The notes under the pieces were generated by a model. The model did no database searches. It was not told where the DNA came from and saw nothing but the letters and a program-made list of their open reading frames with translations. The position numbers were made by a program, and so were the translations under genes. A stretch of DNA of 64,000 nt from CAXBNB01 sp040151475 (lineage in GTDB: Bacteria > Bacteroidota > Bacteroidia > Cytophagales > Cyclobacteriaceae). The stretch is taken from assembly GCF_040151475.1 (NCBI RefSeq), contig NZ_JBDKWG010000142.1:53575-117574 (forward strand), read 5' to 3'. This document shows positions 25,951-34,703 of this stretch, in pieces (position 1 is the first letter of the stretch; each line of letters starts with the position of its first letter).

Positions 25951-26841
25951 ATGGGTTCTGACAAAAAAACTTCTTTGGCAGTAATACTCGCTGTATTGGG
26001 CGTGGTACTCTTTTCTGCCAAGGCCGTAATGGTGAAATTGGCTTACCAGTTTGATATTGAAGCAGTGCCTTTGTTGTTGCTGCGGATGGCCTTTTCCATT
26101 CCGGTATATGCTGTCATGGTTTTTATTAAAAAGCCAAATAATCCTGAAAGTATAGAAAAGAAGGATTACTTGTGGTTGGTTTTATTCGGCTTCTTAGGTT
26201 ACTACCTGGCCAGTTACTTTGATTTTTTAGGCTTGGCCTATATCAAAGCAAGCCTTGAACGCATTATATTATTCGTTTACCCTACTTTGGTACTTTTGAT
26301 ATCATGGGTTTTTCTAAAAAAACCAGTTACCAAAATTCAGATTTTTGCAATATTAATTACCTATCTGGGTATCATTATCACTTTTTCTGATGAATTGAAA
26401 ACTACAGGAGATGATGTGATCTTAGGTGGTGTATTAATATTTTTTAGTGCACTGACTTATGCCTCATACCTTGTTGGGAGCGGATGGCTGATTCCCAAAT
26501 TCGGAGCAACTACCTTTACTTCTTATGCCATGATAGTATCTTGCCTGGCTGTTATAATCCATTTCTATCTTTTCGAAAAAGTTGATTTGCTCCATTTCCC
26601 CAATGAAGTTTATTATCTGGGAATAGCAATGGCCATATTATCAACTGTAATTCCCTCTTACCTTGTTTCTGCTGCTATCAAACAATTAGGAGCTTCCAAC
26701 TTCTCTATTATAGGAAGCCTTGGACCTATCTCTACGATCCTTTTAGCCAATATCTTTCTGGACGAAAGGATAACAATCACGCAAATCATTGGAACAATAG
26801 TAGTGATAGCCGGAGTGTTTGTAGTATCGAAAAAGAAATAA
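25951..26841 (+). CDS. EamA/DMT-family transporter
   Basis: The 296-residue membrane protein has about ten hydrophobic helices arranged as two EamA-type repeats. The first repeat starts LAVILAVLGVVLFSAKAVMV and the second begins near LGGVLIFFSALTYASYLVGS. Members of the drug/metabolite transporter superfamily export metabolites or amino acids from the cytoplasm, but substrate cannot be read from sequence. The ATG at 25951 is preferred over a TTG three codons upstream. It is separated by 10 bp from the convergent hflX stop. No operon partner is evident, so its regulation and cargo remain open. The family call is firm. Confidence 0.9.
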   Translation: MGSDKKTSLAVILAVLGVVLFSAKAVMVKLAYQFDIEAVPLLLLRMAFSIPVYAVMVFIKKPNNPESIEKKDYLWLVLFGFLGYYLASYFDFLGLAYIKASLERIILFVYPTLVLLISWVFLKKPVTKIQIFAILITYLGIIITFSDELKTTGDDVILGGVLIFFSALTYASYLVGSGWLIPKFGATTFTSYAMIVSCLAVIIHFYLFEKVDLLHFPNEVYYLGIAMAILSTVIPSYLVSAAIKQLGASNFSIIGSLGPISTILLANIFLDERITITQIIGTIVVIAGVFVVSKKK

Positions 26842-26851
26842 TTTCTAAAAA

Positions 26852-28015
26852 TTAATAATATTCCGGAGCGAGATAGTTGGGATAGATTTTCATATGAAAA
26901 CTTTGAACTGATTCGAAAATGCGCTTTCTGAAATCTTCTATGTTTTCCCTTTTTGTAGCCGAAATATAAATTTTGCCCTTTCCGTTCTTTTCATTAGATA
27001 CCTCCAAACCTTCAGGAAACAACTCAATGAGCCTTTCTTCCGACAACCTGTCTATTTTATTGTAAACGGTAATGATTGTTTTATCAATAGCCCCTATTTC
27101 GGTCAATGTGTTTTTAACCACCTCGATATGATCTTCAAAAGAAGGATGCGAAATATCTACCACATGAAGTAAAATATCCGCTTCTCTTACCTCGTCCAGA
27201 GTTGATTTGAATGACTCAATCAGGCTGTGTGGAAGTTTTCTGATAAACCCTACGGTATCAGACAATAGAAAAGGAATATTGTTCAAAACTACCTTTCTTA
27301 CAGTGGAGTCCACTGTAGCGAATAGTTCGTCTTTGGCATAAATATTCTCTTTTGCCAGAAGGTTCATTATGGTGGATTTACCTACGTTGGTATATCCTAC
27401 CAATGCCACACGCACAATATTGGCTCTTGACTTTCTTCTGGTCTGGCCTTGTTTGTCTATCTTCTCCAACTTTTGTTTTAAGACACTAATTTGATTCCGG
27501 ATCATCCTACGGTCAGTTTCGATTTCCTTTTCTCCTGCCCCACCTCTGGTGCTGGTACCTCCTCTTTGCCTTTCCAGGTGAGTCCACATTCTGGTAAGCC
27601 GAGGCATCAAATACTCAAACCGGGCCAGTTCTACCTGTGTCTTTGCCTGAGAAGTTTTTGCCCTTTTTAAGAAAATATCCAAAATCAATAAACTCCGGTC
27701 ATATATTTTGACACTCAACTCCTTTCCTATATTTCTGAGTTGGGAAGGTGACAGGTCATCATCAAAAATAATAATCTCAATACCTTCTGCCTCTATATAT
27801 GCCTTCACATCTTCAAGCTTTCCCTTTCCTATAAAGGTTCTTTTATCCGGATTTTCAAGCTTCTGAGTAAATGTTTTTTTTGTCTCAATGTTCAATGTCT
27901 GAGCCAGAAAAATCAGTTCATCTACATACTCCTTATGATGGTCTTCCGAACCTGATTTATTTATTACTGCTATTATTATTGCGGTATCCTTTATACTTGT
28001 ATTTGAATCTGTCAT
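26852..28015 (-). CDS. hflX: Ribosome-associated GTPase HflX
   Basis: HflX is a conserved GTPase that binds the large ribosomal subunit and, in well-studied bacteria, helps rescue or split stalled ribosomes under stress. This 387-residue protein has the N-terminal HflX domain with RTFIGKGKLEDVKAYI and IIFDDDLSPSQLRNIGK. A linker helix holds SQAKTQVELARFEYLMPRL and the GGTSTRGGAGEKEIETDRR loop. The G domain shows G1 GYTNVGKS (about residue 209), G3 DTVGF and G4 NKID. I chose the ATG at 28015 over a GTG six codons upstream. A TAATTTTG element at 28053-28060 on the minus strand fits the local -7 consensus and would give a leader of about 30 bases. Divergent from the capsule-module glycosyltransferase. 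Confidence 0.96.
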   Translation of the reverse strand: MTDSNTSIKDTAIIIAVINKSGSEDHHKEYVDELIFLAQTLNIETKKTFTQKLENPDKRTFIGKGKLEDVKAYIEAEGIEIIIFDDDLSPSQLRNIGKELSVKIYDRSLLILDIFLKRAKTSQAKTQVELARFEYLMPRLTRMWTHLERQRGGTSTRGGAGEKEIETDRRMIRNQISVLKQKLEKIDKQGQTRRKSRANIVRVALVGYTNVGKSTIMNLLAKENIYAKDELFATVDSTVRKVVLNNIPFLLSDTVGFIRKLPHSLIESFKSTLDEVREADILLHVVDISHPSFEDHIEVVKNTLTEIGAIDKTIITVYNKIDRLSEERLIELFPEGLEVSNEKNGKGKIYISATKRENIEDFRKRIFESVQSFHMKIYPNYLAPEYY

Positions 28016-28052
28016 CGAAAAGCTAATTTGCACTTAGCGCAAAGGTTTTAAG

Positions 28053-28060
28053 CAAAATTA
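28053..28060 (-). promoter_or_regulatory. Candidate -7 promoter element for hflX
   Basis: On the minus strand TAATTTTG matches TAnnTTTG, about 38 bp before the chosen hflX start. No TTTG was found at the ideal -33 distance, so only the -7 half is supported. Confidence 0.3.
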
Positions 28061-28139
28061 CATAAATAGAACAATATAGTATTATCATTTTTAGCCGTTG
28101 ATAAATACAATAATTTCGAGCATATTTACTTATCAATAG

Positions 28140-29258
28140 ATGAGAATAGCAATATCCATAAACCGATCCTGGAATATCTATAATTTCCGAGCCGGACTTG
28201 TTCGGGCACTTGTGGCCGAAGGACATGAGGTTATTGCTATTGCCCCAAAAGATCAGTACTCCAGGCTGTTGATGAAAATGGGCTGTAGGTTTTTCCCATT
28301 GGAAGTAGAAAATACGGGTTCTAACCCAATAAAAGATTTGCTTCTCTATCTTGAATACCTCAAAATCTATAAAAAAATACAGCCCGACATAGTATTACAA
28401 TACACCATTAAACCGAATATTTATGGAACAATGGCCGCCAAGAAGCTCAAGATTCCGGTAATAAATAATGTAAGTGGGCTTGGTACTGTTTTTTTAAACA
28501 ATGGAATGGTTTCCTACATTGCTCAGTTTTTATATAAAATAGCTTTTCGTAAAACTGACCTTGTTTTTTTTCAAAATGAAGACGACCGAAAAGAGTTTTT
28601 GAATACAATAAACCTCCCAAAACTGAACACGGATTTACTCCCGGGCTCAGGGATTAACCTTACCAGGTTTACACCACAGCCCAAAATGAATGGACAAAAA
28701 TTTACCTTTTTAATGATATCCCGAATCATTAAAGACAAAGGAATCTATGAGTACATCAATATGGCCAGAAGAGCCAAAGAAAACAAATTGAGTGCTATCT
28801 TCCAGTTGTTGGGAGAGCCGGATGTCGGTCATAGAAGGGGGATTAGCAGAGAAGAACTGGAGGCCTGGCATAAGGAAGGTATCATTGAATATCTGGGAGT
28901 AACAGATTATGTGGGGGATGTGATTAAAGAAGCAGACTGTGTGGTATTGCCTTCGTATAGAGAAGGTACCCCAAAAACTTTGCTGGAGGGAGCGGCTATG
29001 GCCAAACCCTTAATAGCCACGGATGTAGCCGGTTGTCGTCAGGTTGTAGTAGAGGGAAAGAATGGATTTCTGTGCAAAGTCAAGGACGAAGAAAGTTTAT
29101 TTGAGGCTGTAAATAAAATGTACCATCTCAATAAGGAGGATTTACATAGAATGGGCGCAAACGGGAGAGAGTACATAGAAAAAAACTACGACGAGAATAT
29201 TGTGATCAACAAATATTTGTATTGGATTGAGAAGCTGTCTAATGCTACCGACAAGTAA
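28140..29258 (+). CDS. Family 4 glycosyltransferase of the capsule module
   Basis: This 372-residue enzyme is a GT-B fold glycosyltransferase of family 4. It starts with an N-terminal acceptor domain (MRIAISINRSWNIYNFRAGL) and contains PGSGINLTRFTP at the domain junction and the nucleotide-sugar site SYREGTPKTLLEGAAMAKPL with the E-x7-E motif. Such enzymes transfer a sugar, often HexNAc, onto a lipid-linked oligosaccharide at the cytoplasmic face. The gene starts a plus-strand run followed by a Wza-like export lipoprotein, a Wzc-like kinase and a phosphatase, so it likely builds the exported polysaccharide. Sugar donor and linkage cannot be read. A 54-bp gap leads to the next gene. Confidence 0.9.
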   Translation: MRIAISINRSWNIYNFRAGLVRALVAEGHEVIAIAPKDQYSRLLMKMGCRFFPLEVENTGSNPIKDLLLYLEYLKIYKKIQPDIVLQYTIKPNIYGTMAAKKLKIPVINNVSGLGTVFLNNGMVSYIAQFLYKIAFRKTDLVFFQNEDDRKEFLNTINLPKLNTDLLPGSGINLTRFTPQPKMNGQKFTFLMISRIIKDKGIYEYINMARRAKENKLSAIFQLLGEPDVGHRRGISREELEAWHKEGIIEYLGVTDYVGDVIKEADCVVLPSYREGTPKTLLEGAAMAKPLIATDVAGCRQVVVEGKNGFLCKVKDEESLFEAVNKMYHLNKEDLHRMGANGREYIEKNYDENIVINKYLYWIEKLSNATDK

Positions 29259-29312
29259 TTTTTATTGCATCGTACTATAATTCATTCATAATATTTCGGT
29301 TTTATCACTTAA

Positions 29313-30134
29313 ATGGGCAGATTTGCTGTTATTCATTTCAACTCAAATACTAATTTGATAGTGAAAATTTCTCCACTTTTTGTTCTTGTTCTGGCTGGCT
29401 TACTGGCCTCATGTAAGGTATATAAGCAAGATATTATGTTTCAGCTGAATGAAAACTTCACTTCAGCCGATCTGTCAAAAGCTGTTTCAGCTACTGAAAA
29501 AAATTATATAATTCAGAAAAATGATCTGATAAGTATAGATGTCTTCACCAATAAGGGAGAAAGAATCACAGATCCTAATTTTGAACTCAGGACTAGTGGT
29601 GGGAATAATCAGGGTGGCCAGGGCAAAAAAGAGTTTTCATACCTGGTGATGGAAAACGGGAATGTTAAGCTTCCCGTAGTTGGAGAAATACTCCTGGATG
29701 GGCTCACCATTAACGAAGCTGAAAAAAAACTTGAAGAAGAATATAATGATTACTATAAAGAATCTTTCGTCAAGCTTGGTTTTTTAAACAAAAGAGTAAT
29801 TATTCTGGGTGCAACTGGGGGACAGGTCATCAATCTGAAAAATGAAAATACGTCGTTGGTTGAGATTTTGGCTGAAGCAGGTGGACTGAATCTGGGCGCA
29901 AGAGCTCAAAACATAAGGTTAATAAGGGGTGACCATACTAATCCGGAGGTTTATATGATTGATCTTACCTCAATTGAGGGAATGAAGAGTTCCATTATTA
30001 CAATGAAACCAGGAGACATAATATATGTAGAACCATGGAGGAGGGTATGGCTGGAAGGCCTTAAAGATATCGCTCCAATACTAAGCCTGGTGTCGAGTGT
30101 ACTGACCCTCGCACTGGTATTACAACGACTGTAA
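29313..30134 (+). CDS. Polysaccharide export lipoprotein, Wza-like
   Basis: The 273-residue protein is an outer-membrane polysaccharide export component of the Poly_export/SLBB type. It has a lipoprotein signal ending LAGLLASC (Cys about residue 34), a Poly_export domain (NYIIQKNDLISIDVF and NGNVKLPVVGEILLDGLTIN), a SLBB-like segment (VIILGATGGQVINLKNENT) and a hydrophobic C-terminal tail (LVSSVLTLALVLQRL). The tail fits the membrane-inserted helix of Wza-type channels. The ATG start gives a long n-region; a GTG at 29361 would give a more usual signal of 18 residues. It lies 13 bp before the wzc-like kinase gene, a standard partnership in capsule or exopolysaccharide export. Confidence 0.92.
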   Translation: MGRFAVIHFNSNTNLIVKISPLFVLVLAGLLASCKVYKQDIMFQLNENFTSADLSKAVSATEKNYIIQKNDLISIDVFTNKGERITDPNFELRTSGGNNQGGQGKKEFSYLVMENGNVKLPVVGEILLDGLTINEAEKKLEEEYNDYYKESFVKLGFLNKRVIILGATGGQVINLKNENTSLVEILAEAGGLNLGARAQNIRLIRGDHTNPEVYMIDLTSIEGMKSSIITMKPGDIIYVEPWRRVWLEGLKDIAPILSLVSSVLTLALVLQRL

Positions 30135-30147
30135 AGCGGAAACAGAC

Positions 30148-32496
30148 ATGCAAAAACCACACAATCAAAATGATGATGGAAATCCATTGAATGACATTGA
30201 TTTGGATAAAATCTATCATGTGCTCAAAAGAAGCATTCCATGGATTGTGTTACTGCTGTTGATCACCAATATAATTGCCTATTTGTACGTCAGATATACA
30301 CAACAGATTTTTCAGTCAGAGTCGGTTCTAAAACTTGACATCAAAAACGAAGCAGATTTACTTGGTTTACAAAATCCAATTACGCCAGATATAAAAGGAA
30401 TCTCCGGAGAAATGGAGTTACTGAAATCCCGGTTGTTTTTCGGAAGGGTAGCAGATGCTATAGGACTGGACGTTTCTTATTATCATCCGGGAAGAAGCCA
30501 TATTTTCAGTCAAATCGTTGACGAACGCTACAACAATTCTCCTTTTGCAGTCAGCTACAAATTAAAAAATAATTCATTTTATGATAGAAAATTCGATCTT
30601 GAAATTCTGGATGAAAACAACTTCAGTCTAAAGTATGATGTTAACGGCGAAAAAATAGAATTGACAAAAAAATTTGGAGAAAAGATTTCGAATGATCACT
30701 TCAACTTTCTTATTGAAAAAACATCCTCATTTAATACCTCTTCTACCGAAAAGGATTACTATTTTACCATCAATAGCCGGGAGTCTTTAATCAATTATTT
30801 GGCAAGTAATGTAACTGTACAACCTGAAAATTTTAGTGCAAATACAATAAAGATATCACTTAAACACTCCAACAAACATAAGGTAAGAGATATTGTACAT
30901 GCGATAGATACCTTGTATTTGGAATATACCACAGAAGCCAAAAATCAGGCCATCAAACAAAAAATTGAATTTTTAGATGATCAATTGTTAAAGACAACCG
31001 AGGAGCTATCCCGGTATGAACAATATTTCGAAAATTTCACAATCAAAAACCGAACAACTGATCTCTCCAGAGATTTAGCTCAGACCATTTCCATGCTCAA
31101 TGCACTGGATTCTCAAAGGTATAATTTGAGAAATCGCCTGTCAAATGTAAATATGATTTTGAAACAAATAGAAGCTGAAAAATCTCTTTTGATTAATCCG
31201 AGAATGATCACAGGGTTACCCGGGTTTATTTCACAATCAATTAGTAATTACAATGATTTGGTTTCAGAAAGAGAGCTAAAACTGGCTTCCTACAATGACA
31301 ACACATTTGTAATTCAACGCATTGACAAAGAACTCGATGTGGCTCGCAAGCGTGCTATAGAACAAATAAACGAGTATCAGAAAAATCTGGTAGAAAGTGT
31401 AGAGGAACAAAATAGAAGAAGAAAAATGCTGGAAGGAAATTTTGTTGAACTACCCTCGATGGGTACGGATTACAATAAAAACAAGCGATTTTACTCCCTG
31501 CAGGAAGAATATTACCTCTCGATAATCAAAACCAAAATGGAACTGGAAATTGCCCGTGCCGGGACAGTCACCAATTTTGTGATATTATCACCAGCATCTT
31601 TTCCCACTGAACCAATTGAACCACAAAAAGCTTTAATACACGGTGTAGGGTTCGTGTCAGGGTTGATATTGTCCATATTTTTTGTAGCCATCAGATATTT
31701 GCTGCACAACAAAATCAGCAGCCACAAGGAGCTTGAAAATCTGATCAACATTCCTATGTTGGGTATAGTACCTTTTTATAATAAGGAGAAGTTAAATGTA
31801 ACCCAGCTTGTGGTGGATAAAAATCCAAAATCAGCTATTAGTGAATCCATCCGATCGATTCGTACCAATATGGATTTTTTGATTCCGGGAAAAGGTAAAA
31901 AAATAATTTCTATTACGTCCACAGTAAGTGGTGAGGGCAAAACGTTTATTGCCGTCAACCTTGGAGCTATTTTAGCTTTGTCTCATTCCAAAATAGTAGT
32001 GGTGGATCTTGATATGAGAAAACCAAAAGTTCATTTGGCTTTAAATCAGGAAAAGGGTGACAAGGGCGTCAGTACTATTTTAATTGGAAAACACAGTATC
32101 GAAGAATCTGTCAATACTACAAACATCGAAAATCTTTCTTTTATCACTGCCGGCCCAACTCCTCCAAATCCTTCAGAATTAATATTAAGTGATAAATTCG
32201 GCCAGTTTTTAGAAGACTTGAAAAATACTTTTGATGTGGTCATTTTAGATACGCCACCTGTTGGTTTGGTCACAGATGGAATACTGGTAATGAAACATGC
32301 AGATTTACCTATATATGTACTCAGGGCAGATTATTCAAAGCGATCCTATGCCAAATCAGTAAATAGCTTATCAATGAACAATAAGTTTAAAAACCTAACA
32401 GCCATCTTGAACTCTGTTAAATCAAACAAAAATCAGGGGTATGGTTATGGTTATGGTTATGGTTATGGACAGGGATATTATGACGAAGACAGTTAA
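30148..32496 (+). CDS. Polysaccharide co-polymerase and BY-kinase, Wzc-like
   Basis: This 782-residue protein combines a Wzz-type periplasmic co-polymerase part with a cytoplasmic bacterial tyrosine kinase. Membrane helices lie near residues 28-48 and 495-515, with a long coiled coil between them. The kinase carries Walker A TVSGEGKTFIAVNLG (about residue 594), Walker A' VVVDLDMRKPK and Walker B VVILDTPPVG. The C-terminus holds a Tyr cluster, GYGYGYGYGYGQGYYDEDS, that would be autophosphorylated. In the known systems cycles of phosphorylation and dephosphorylation control polymer length and export through Wza. The adjacent PHP phosphatase gene fits that loop. The Tyr cluster is encoded by a hexanucleotide repeat that could change length. 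Confidence 0.94.
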   Translation: MQKPHNQNDDGNPLNDIDLDKIYHVLKRSIPWIVLLLLITNIIAYLYVRYTQQIFQSESVLKLDIKNEADLLGLQNPITPDIKGISGEMELLKSRLFFGRVADAIGLDVSYYHPGRSHIFSQIVDERYNNSPFAVSYKLKNNSFYDRKFDLEILDENNFSLKYDVNGEKIELTKKFGEKISNDHFNFLIEKTSSFNTSSTEKDYYFTINSRESLINYLASNVTVQPENFSANTIKISLKHSNKHKVRDIVHAIDTLYLEYTTEAKNQAIKQKIEFLDDQLLKTTEELSRYEQYFENFTIKNRTTDLSRDLAQTISMLNALDSQRYNLRNRLSNVNMILKQIEAEKSLLINPRMITGLPGFISQSISNYNDLVSERELKLASYNDNTFVIQRIDKELDVARKRAIEQINEYQKNLVESVEEQNRRRKMLEGNFVELPSMGTDYNKNKRFYSLQEEYYLSIIKTKMELEIARAGTVTNFVILSPASFPTEPIEPQKALIHGVGFVSGLILSIFFVAIRYLLHNKISSHKELENLINIPMLGIVPFYNKEKLNVTQLVVDKNPKSAISESIRSIRTNMDFLIPGKGKKIISITSTVSGEGKTFIAVNLGAILALSHSKIVVVDLDMRKPKVHLALNQEKGDKGVSTILIGKHSIEESVNTTNIENLSFITAGPTPPNPSELILSDKFGQFLEDLKNTFDVVILDTPPVGLVTDGILVMKHADLPIYVLRADYSKRSYAKSVNSLSMNNKFKNLTAILNSVKSNKNQGYGYGYGYGYGQGYYDEDS
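32436..32469 (+). repeat. Hexanucleotide repeat coding the kinase tyrosine tail
   Basis: GGTTAT (with one GGGTAT unit at the start) is repeated about five times in frame and encodes Gly-Tyr dipeptides. Slippage by whole units would add or remove phosphorylatable tyrosines without shifting the frame. Confidence 0.85.
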
Positions 32497-32540
32497 TAGT
32501 AAACCCTTTCAAAGTCATTATCACTTTTTAATCAATAATT

Positions 32541-33263
32541 GTGTTCCCTTTTTTAAAAAAAAAGAAATCAGAAAACTTTTTATCAACAGACATTCATTCC
32601 CATTTATTGGCTGGAATTGATGATGGGGTAAAAACCTGGGATGCATCTCTGGAAATACTTAGATATTTGAAAGAAGCAGGGATCAATAAAGTAATCACCA
32701 CTCCGCACATCATTTCTGATTACTACCCAAATACTCCTGAAATTATCCATCAGAAATTATCTGAATTAAAAGAAGAGGTTACTAATTCAGGTATCGACAT
32801 TCAAGTTGAAGCTGCTGCTGAATACATGATTGATGAAGGATTTATAGAACTCCTCGATGGTGAAGAACGGCTTCTGACAATTGGTAAGTCTTTTGTGTTG
32901 GTAGAAACACCTTTTATCAATAAGCCCCTGTTTCTGGATGAAGTATTCTTTAAGATGAAATCACTGGGTTATCAGCCAATACTGGCACATCCCGAACGCT
33001 ATTTATACCTACAAGATGATTATTCACTCATTCAAAACATAATTGATTCATCGGTACTTCTTCAAATAAATATGGGCTCATTAGTGGGTTATTACTCCTC
33101 AGGAGCAAAAAAACTAGCCGAATATTTAATCACACACAAACAGGTGCATTTCTTAGGTTCAGACATTCACAATTCGAAACACCTGGAAGCATACAAAAAG
33201 GCATTATATTCAAAATATTTCGAAAAGTGCAGGCAACTATTCTTATATAACAATACATTATAA
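32541..33263 (+). CDS. PHP-family tyrosine-protein phosphatase, CpsB/CapC/YwqE-like
   Basis: The 240-residue enzyme belongs to the manganese-dependent PHP phosphatases that remove phosphate from BY-kinases. Metal-binding motifs are visible: TDIHSHLLAGIDDG near residue 17, VITTPH, EAAAEYMIDEGF, AHPERY and GSDIHNSKH. It follows the kinase gene by 44 bp, consistent with regulating the same polysaccharide export machine. No ATG exists in the early frame, so the GTG at 32541 is taken as start, giving MFPFLKKKKSENF. Directly after this start the DNA runs through six T and nine A, an unstable tract at which slippage would abolish the protein. The family call is firm; the start is well supported by exclusion. 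Confidence 0.92.
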   Translation: MFPFLKKKKSENFLSTDIHSHLLAGIDDGVKTWDASLEILRYLKEAGINKVITTPHIISDYYPNTPEIIHQKLSELKEEVTNSGIDIQVEAAAEYMIDEGFIELLDGEERLLTIGKSFVLVETPFINKPLFLDEVFFKMKSLGYQPILAHPERYLYLQDDYSLIQNIIDSSVLLQINMGSLVGYYSSGAKKLAEYLITHKQVHFLGSDIHNSKHLEAYKKALYSKYFEKCRQLFLYNNTL

Positions 33264-33337
33264 ATAGCATACTCAAGGGATACTTTAAGTTCACCCTTTA
33301 TATTCAGGGATAAAAAAGATTAATTTTAAAATTAGTC

Positions 33338-33345
33338 TATCTTTG
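33338..33345 (+). promoter_or_regulatory. Candidate -7 promoter element for the barrel gene
   Basis: TATCTTTG matches TAnnTTTG about 40 bp before the ATG at 33386. No clear -33 TTTG is present at the usual spacing. Confidence 0.35.
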
Positions 33346-33385
33346 CCCGTCGAAATTCAGAATACAGGTTTTTACATTAGTTGAG

Positions 33386-34102
33386 ATGAAAAAATACACT
33401 TTAATATTACTATTTGTTTTGTTTGCCAATATTGTCATTGCATCAGGAAAAGATGATGACGATGATAAAAAATCTGTACCTGATTTACCGGGAGTAATTT
33501 TGATTGACTTTGGGTTTAACTTTTTCCAAAGTGCCCCAAGCGACCTTGATATCAATTGGTTCAAGTCAAAATCTTTTGGTATGTATTATATGAAATCATA
33601 TAAAATGGGAAAGAAGATGAGTTTTGATCCGGCTATTGGCATTAGTTTCGAAAAATACGGGTTTTCTAAAGAACGCTCTATAGGCTATGAAACAACAGGA
33701 ACTACCACAGAGTTGTCAATAATTGATTTGAGTGGATACGACAAAGTGAAAAAATCTCAGTTGGCTATGAACTATATCGATATTCCATTGCAGTTAAGAT
33801 ACTATCTAAAAAGCAACGACGTAAAAGGCTCTGCATACGTTTCTGTTGGTGCTATAGCTTCTCTACTCATAGAATCGCACACCAAAGTAAAGTTCAAAGA
33901 TGATGGCAGGGATCAAACCACAAAACATCGGGATAACTTCGAGATGAATAAACTGAGGTATGGGCTACAGGGCAGGTTTGGTTTTGGAAGTGTCAACTTT
34001 TTCTACAAATATTACTTCTCAAATCTTTTCAACAGCAATGGCCCTGTTGGAGCAACTGACATTACAACAAATACAATCGGGATTTCTATTAGCGGACTTT
34101 AG
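33386..34102 (+). CDS. Outer-membrane beta-barrel protein
   Basis: The 238-residue product has a signal peptide (LILLFVLFANIVIAS), then an Asp/Lys stretch (GKDDDDDKKS) and alternating strands typical of a small Bacteroidota barrel of the PorT-like type (YIDIPLQLRYYLKSN, AYVSVGAIASLLIES, LRYGLQGRFGFGSVNFFYKY). It ends with a strand, TNTIGISISGL, as barrels do. It is probably a structural or binding outer-membrane protein of unknown ligand. The acidic stretch after the signal might bind calcium or remain exposed in the periplasm. Its stop codon overlaps the convergent membrane-protein gene. No operon partner on this strand is evident. Confidence 0.82.
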   Translation: MKKYTLILLFVLFANIVIASGKDDDDDKKSVPDLPGVILIDFGFNFFQSAPSDLDINWFKSKSFGMYYMKSYKMGKKMSFDPAIGISFEKYGFSKERSIGYETTGTTTELSIIDLSGYDKVKKSQLAMNYIDIPLQLRYYLKSNDVKGSAYVSVGAIASLLIESHTKVKFKDDGRDQTTKHRDNFEMNKLRYGLQGRFGFGSVNFFYKYYFSNLFNSNGPVGATDITTNTIGISISGL

Positions 34103-34698
34103 TCAAAAAAGTAGAGGGATCCTGCACAAACAGATATTCCCAAAATACATCCAAACAATATTTCTTTGGGTCTATGAGCATTGAGGTAAAGGCGGGAAGT
34201 CATTACAAGACCTGATAATACTATTGTCGAGATCAAGGCATAAATAATCATGCTTTCCGGATAGTTCTGGGACAGTATAAACATAAATCCTACCACACCA
34301 CTTACTCCGGCTGAGTGAATGCTGATTTTATAGAACAGGCTGATCAGCATCAATATCAGAATGAGAACAGTCGTAGCAACGAGCATCAAACCAACAGTTT
34401 CGTTTACCTGTATCTTAAGGATAAACATCACCGTAGTGATGGTATAAAAAATAGTAACAAATAAGAACGGTAAAAATCTTTCTTCTCTTTTTTCCAACGA
34501 AAAACTCGATACGGATCCAGAGTATATTAGGGCTGAAACACCAAAAAGTGGAATTAGAAATGTGGTAATAAATAAGAAGGGAAGCAATACCCATCCTATG
34601 GGGTGAACCAACTCAGGCAGTGTTGCATTTATTATCAAAAATGTAAAAGAGGGCATCAACAAGGGATGAAATATTATGGAAACGGCTTTCATCAACAT
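34099..34698 (-). CDS. PAP2-like membrane protein coupled to rpoN
   Basis: The 199-residue protein has several membrane helices and a C-terminal part that resembles type 2 phosphatidic acid phosphatases. It reads IHSAGVSGVVG where PSGH-type sequence occurs, then SRLYLNAHRPKE where the family has SR-x5-H-x3-D. The final acid is Glu instead of Asp, and the first motif has lost PSGH form, so phosphatase activity is doubtful. I use the ATG at 34698, which gives MLMKAVSIIFHPLLMP; a GTG at 34707 would overlap the rpoN stop by four bases. Either way it is tightly linked to rpoN and likely co-transcribed. The 3' end overlaps the convergent barrel gene. Confidence 0.75.
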   Translation of the reverse strand: MLMKAVSIIFHPLLMPSFTFLIINATLPELVHPIGWVLLPFLFITTFLIPLFGVSALIYSGSVSSFSLEKREERFLPFLFVTIFYTITTVMFILKIQVNETVGLMLVATTVLILILMLISLFYKISIHSAGVSGVVGFMFILSQNYPESMIIYALISTIVLSGLVMTSRLYLNAHRPKEILFGCILGISVCAGSLYFFD

Positions 34699-34703
34699 GC
34701 TGG

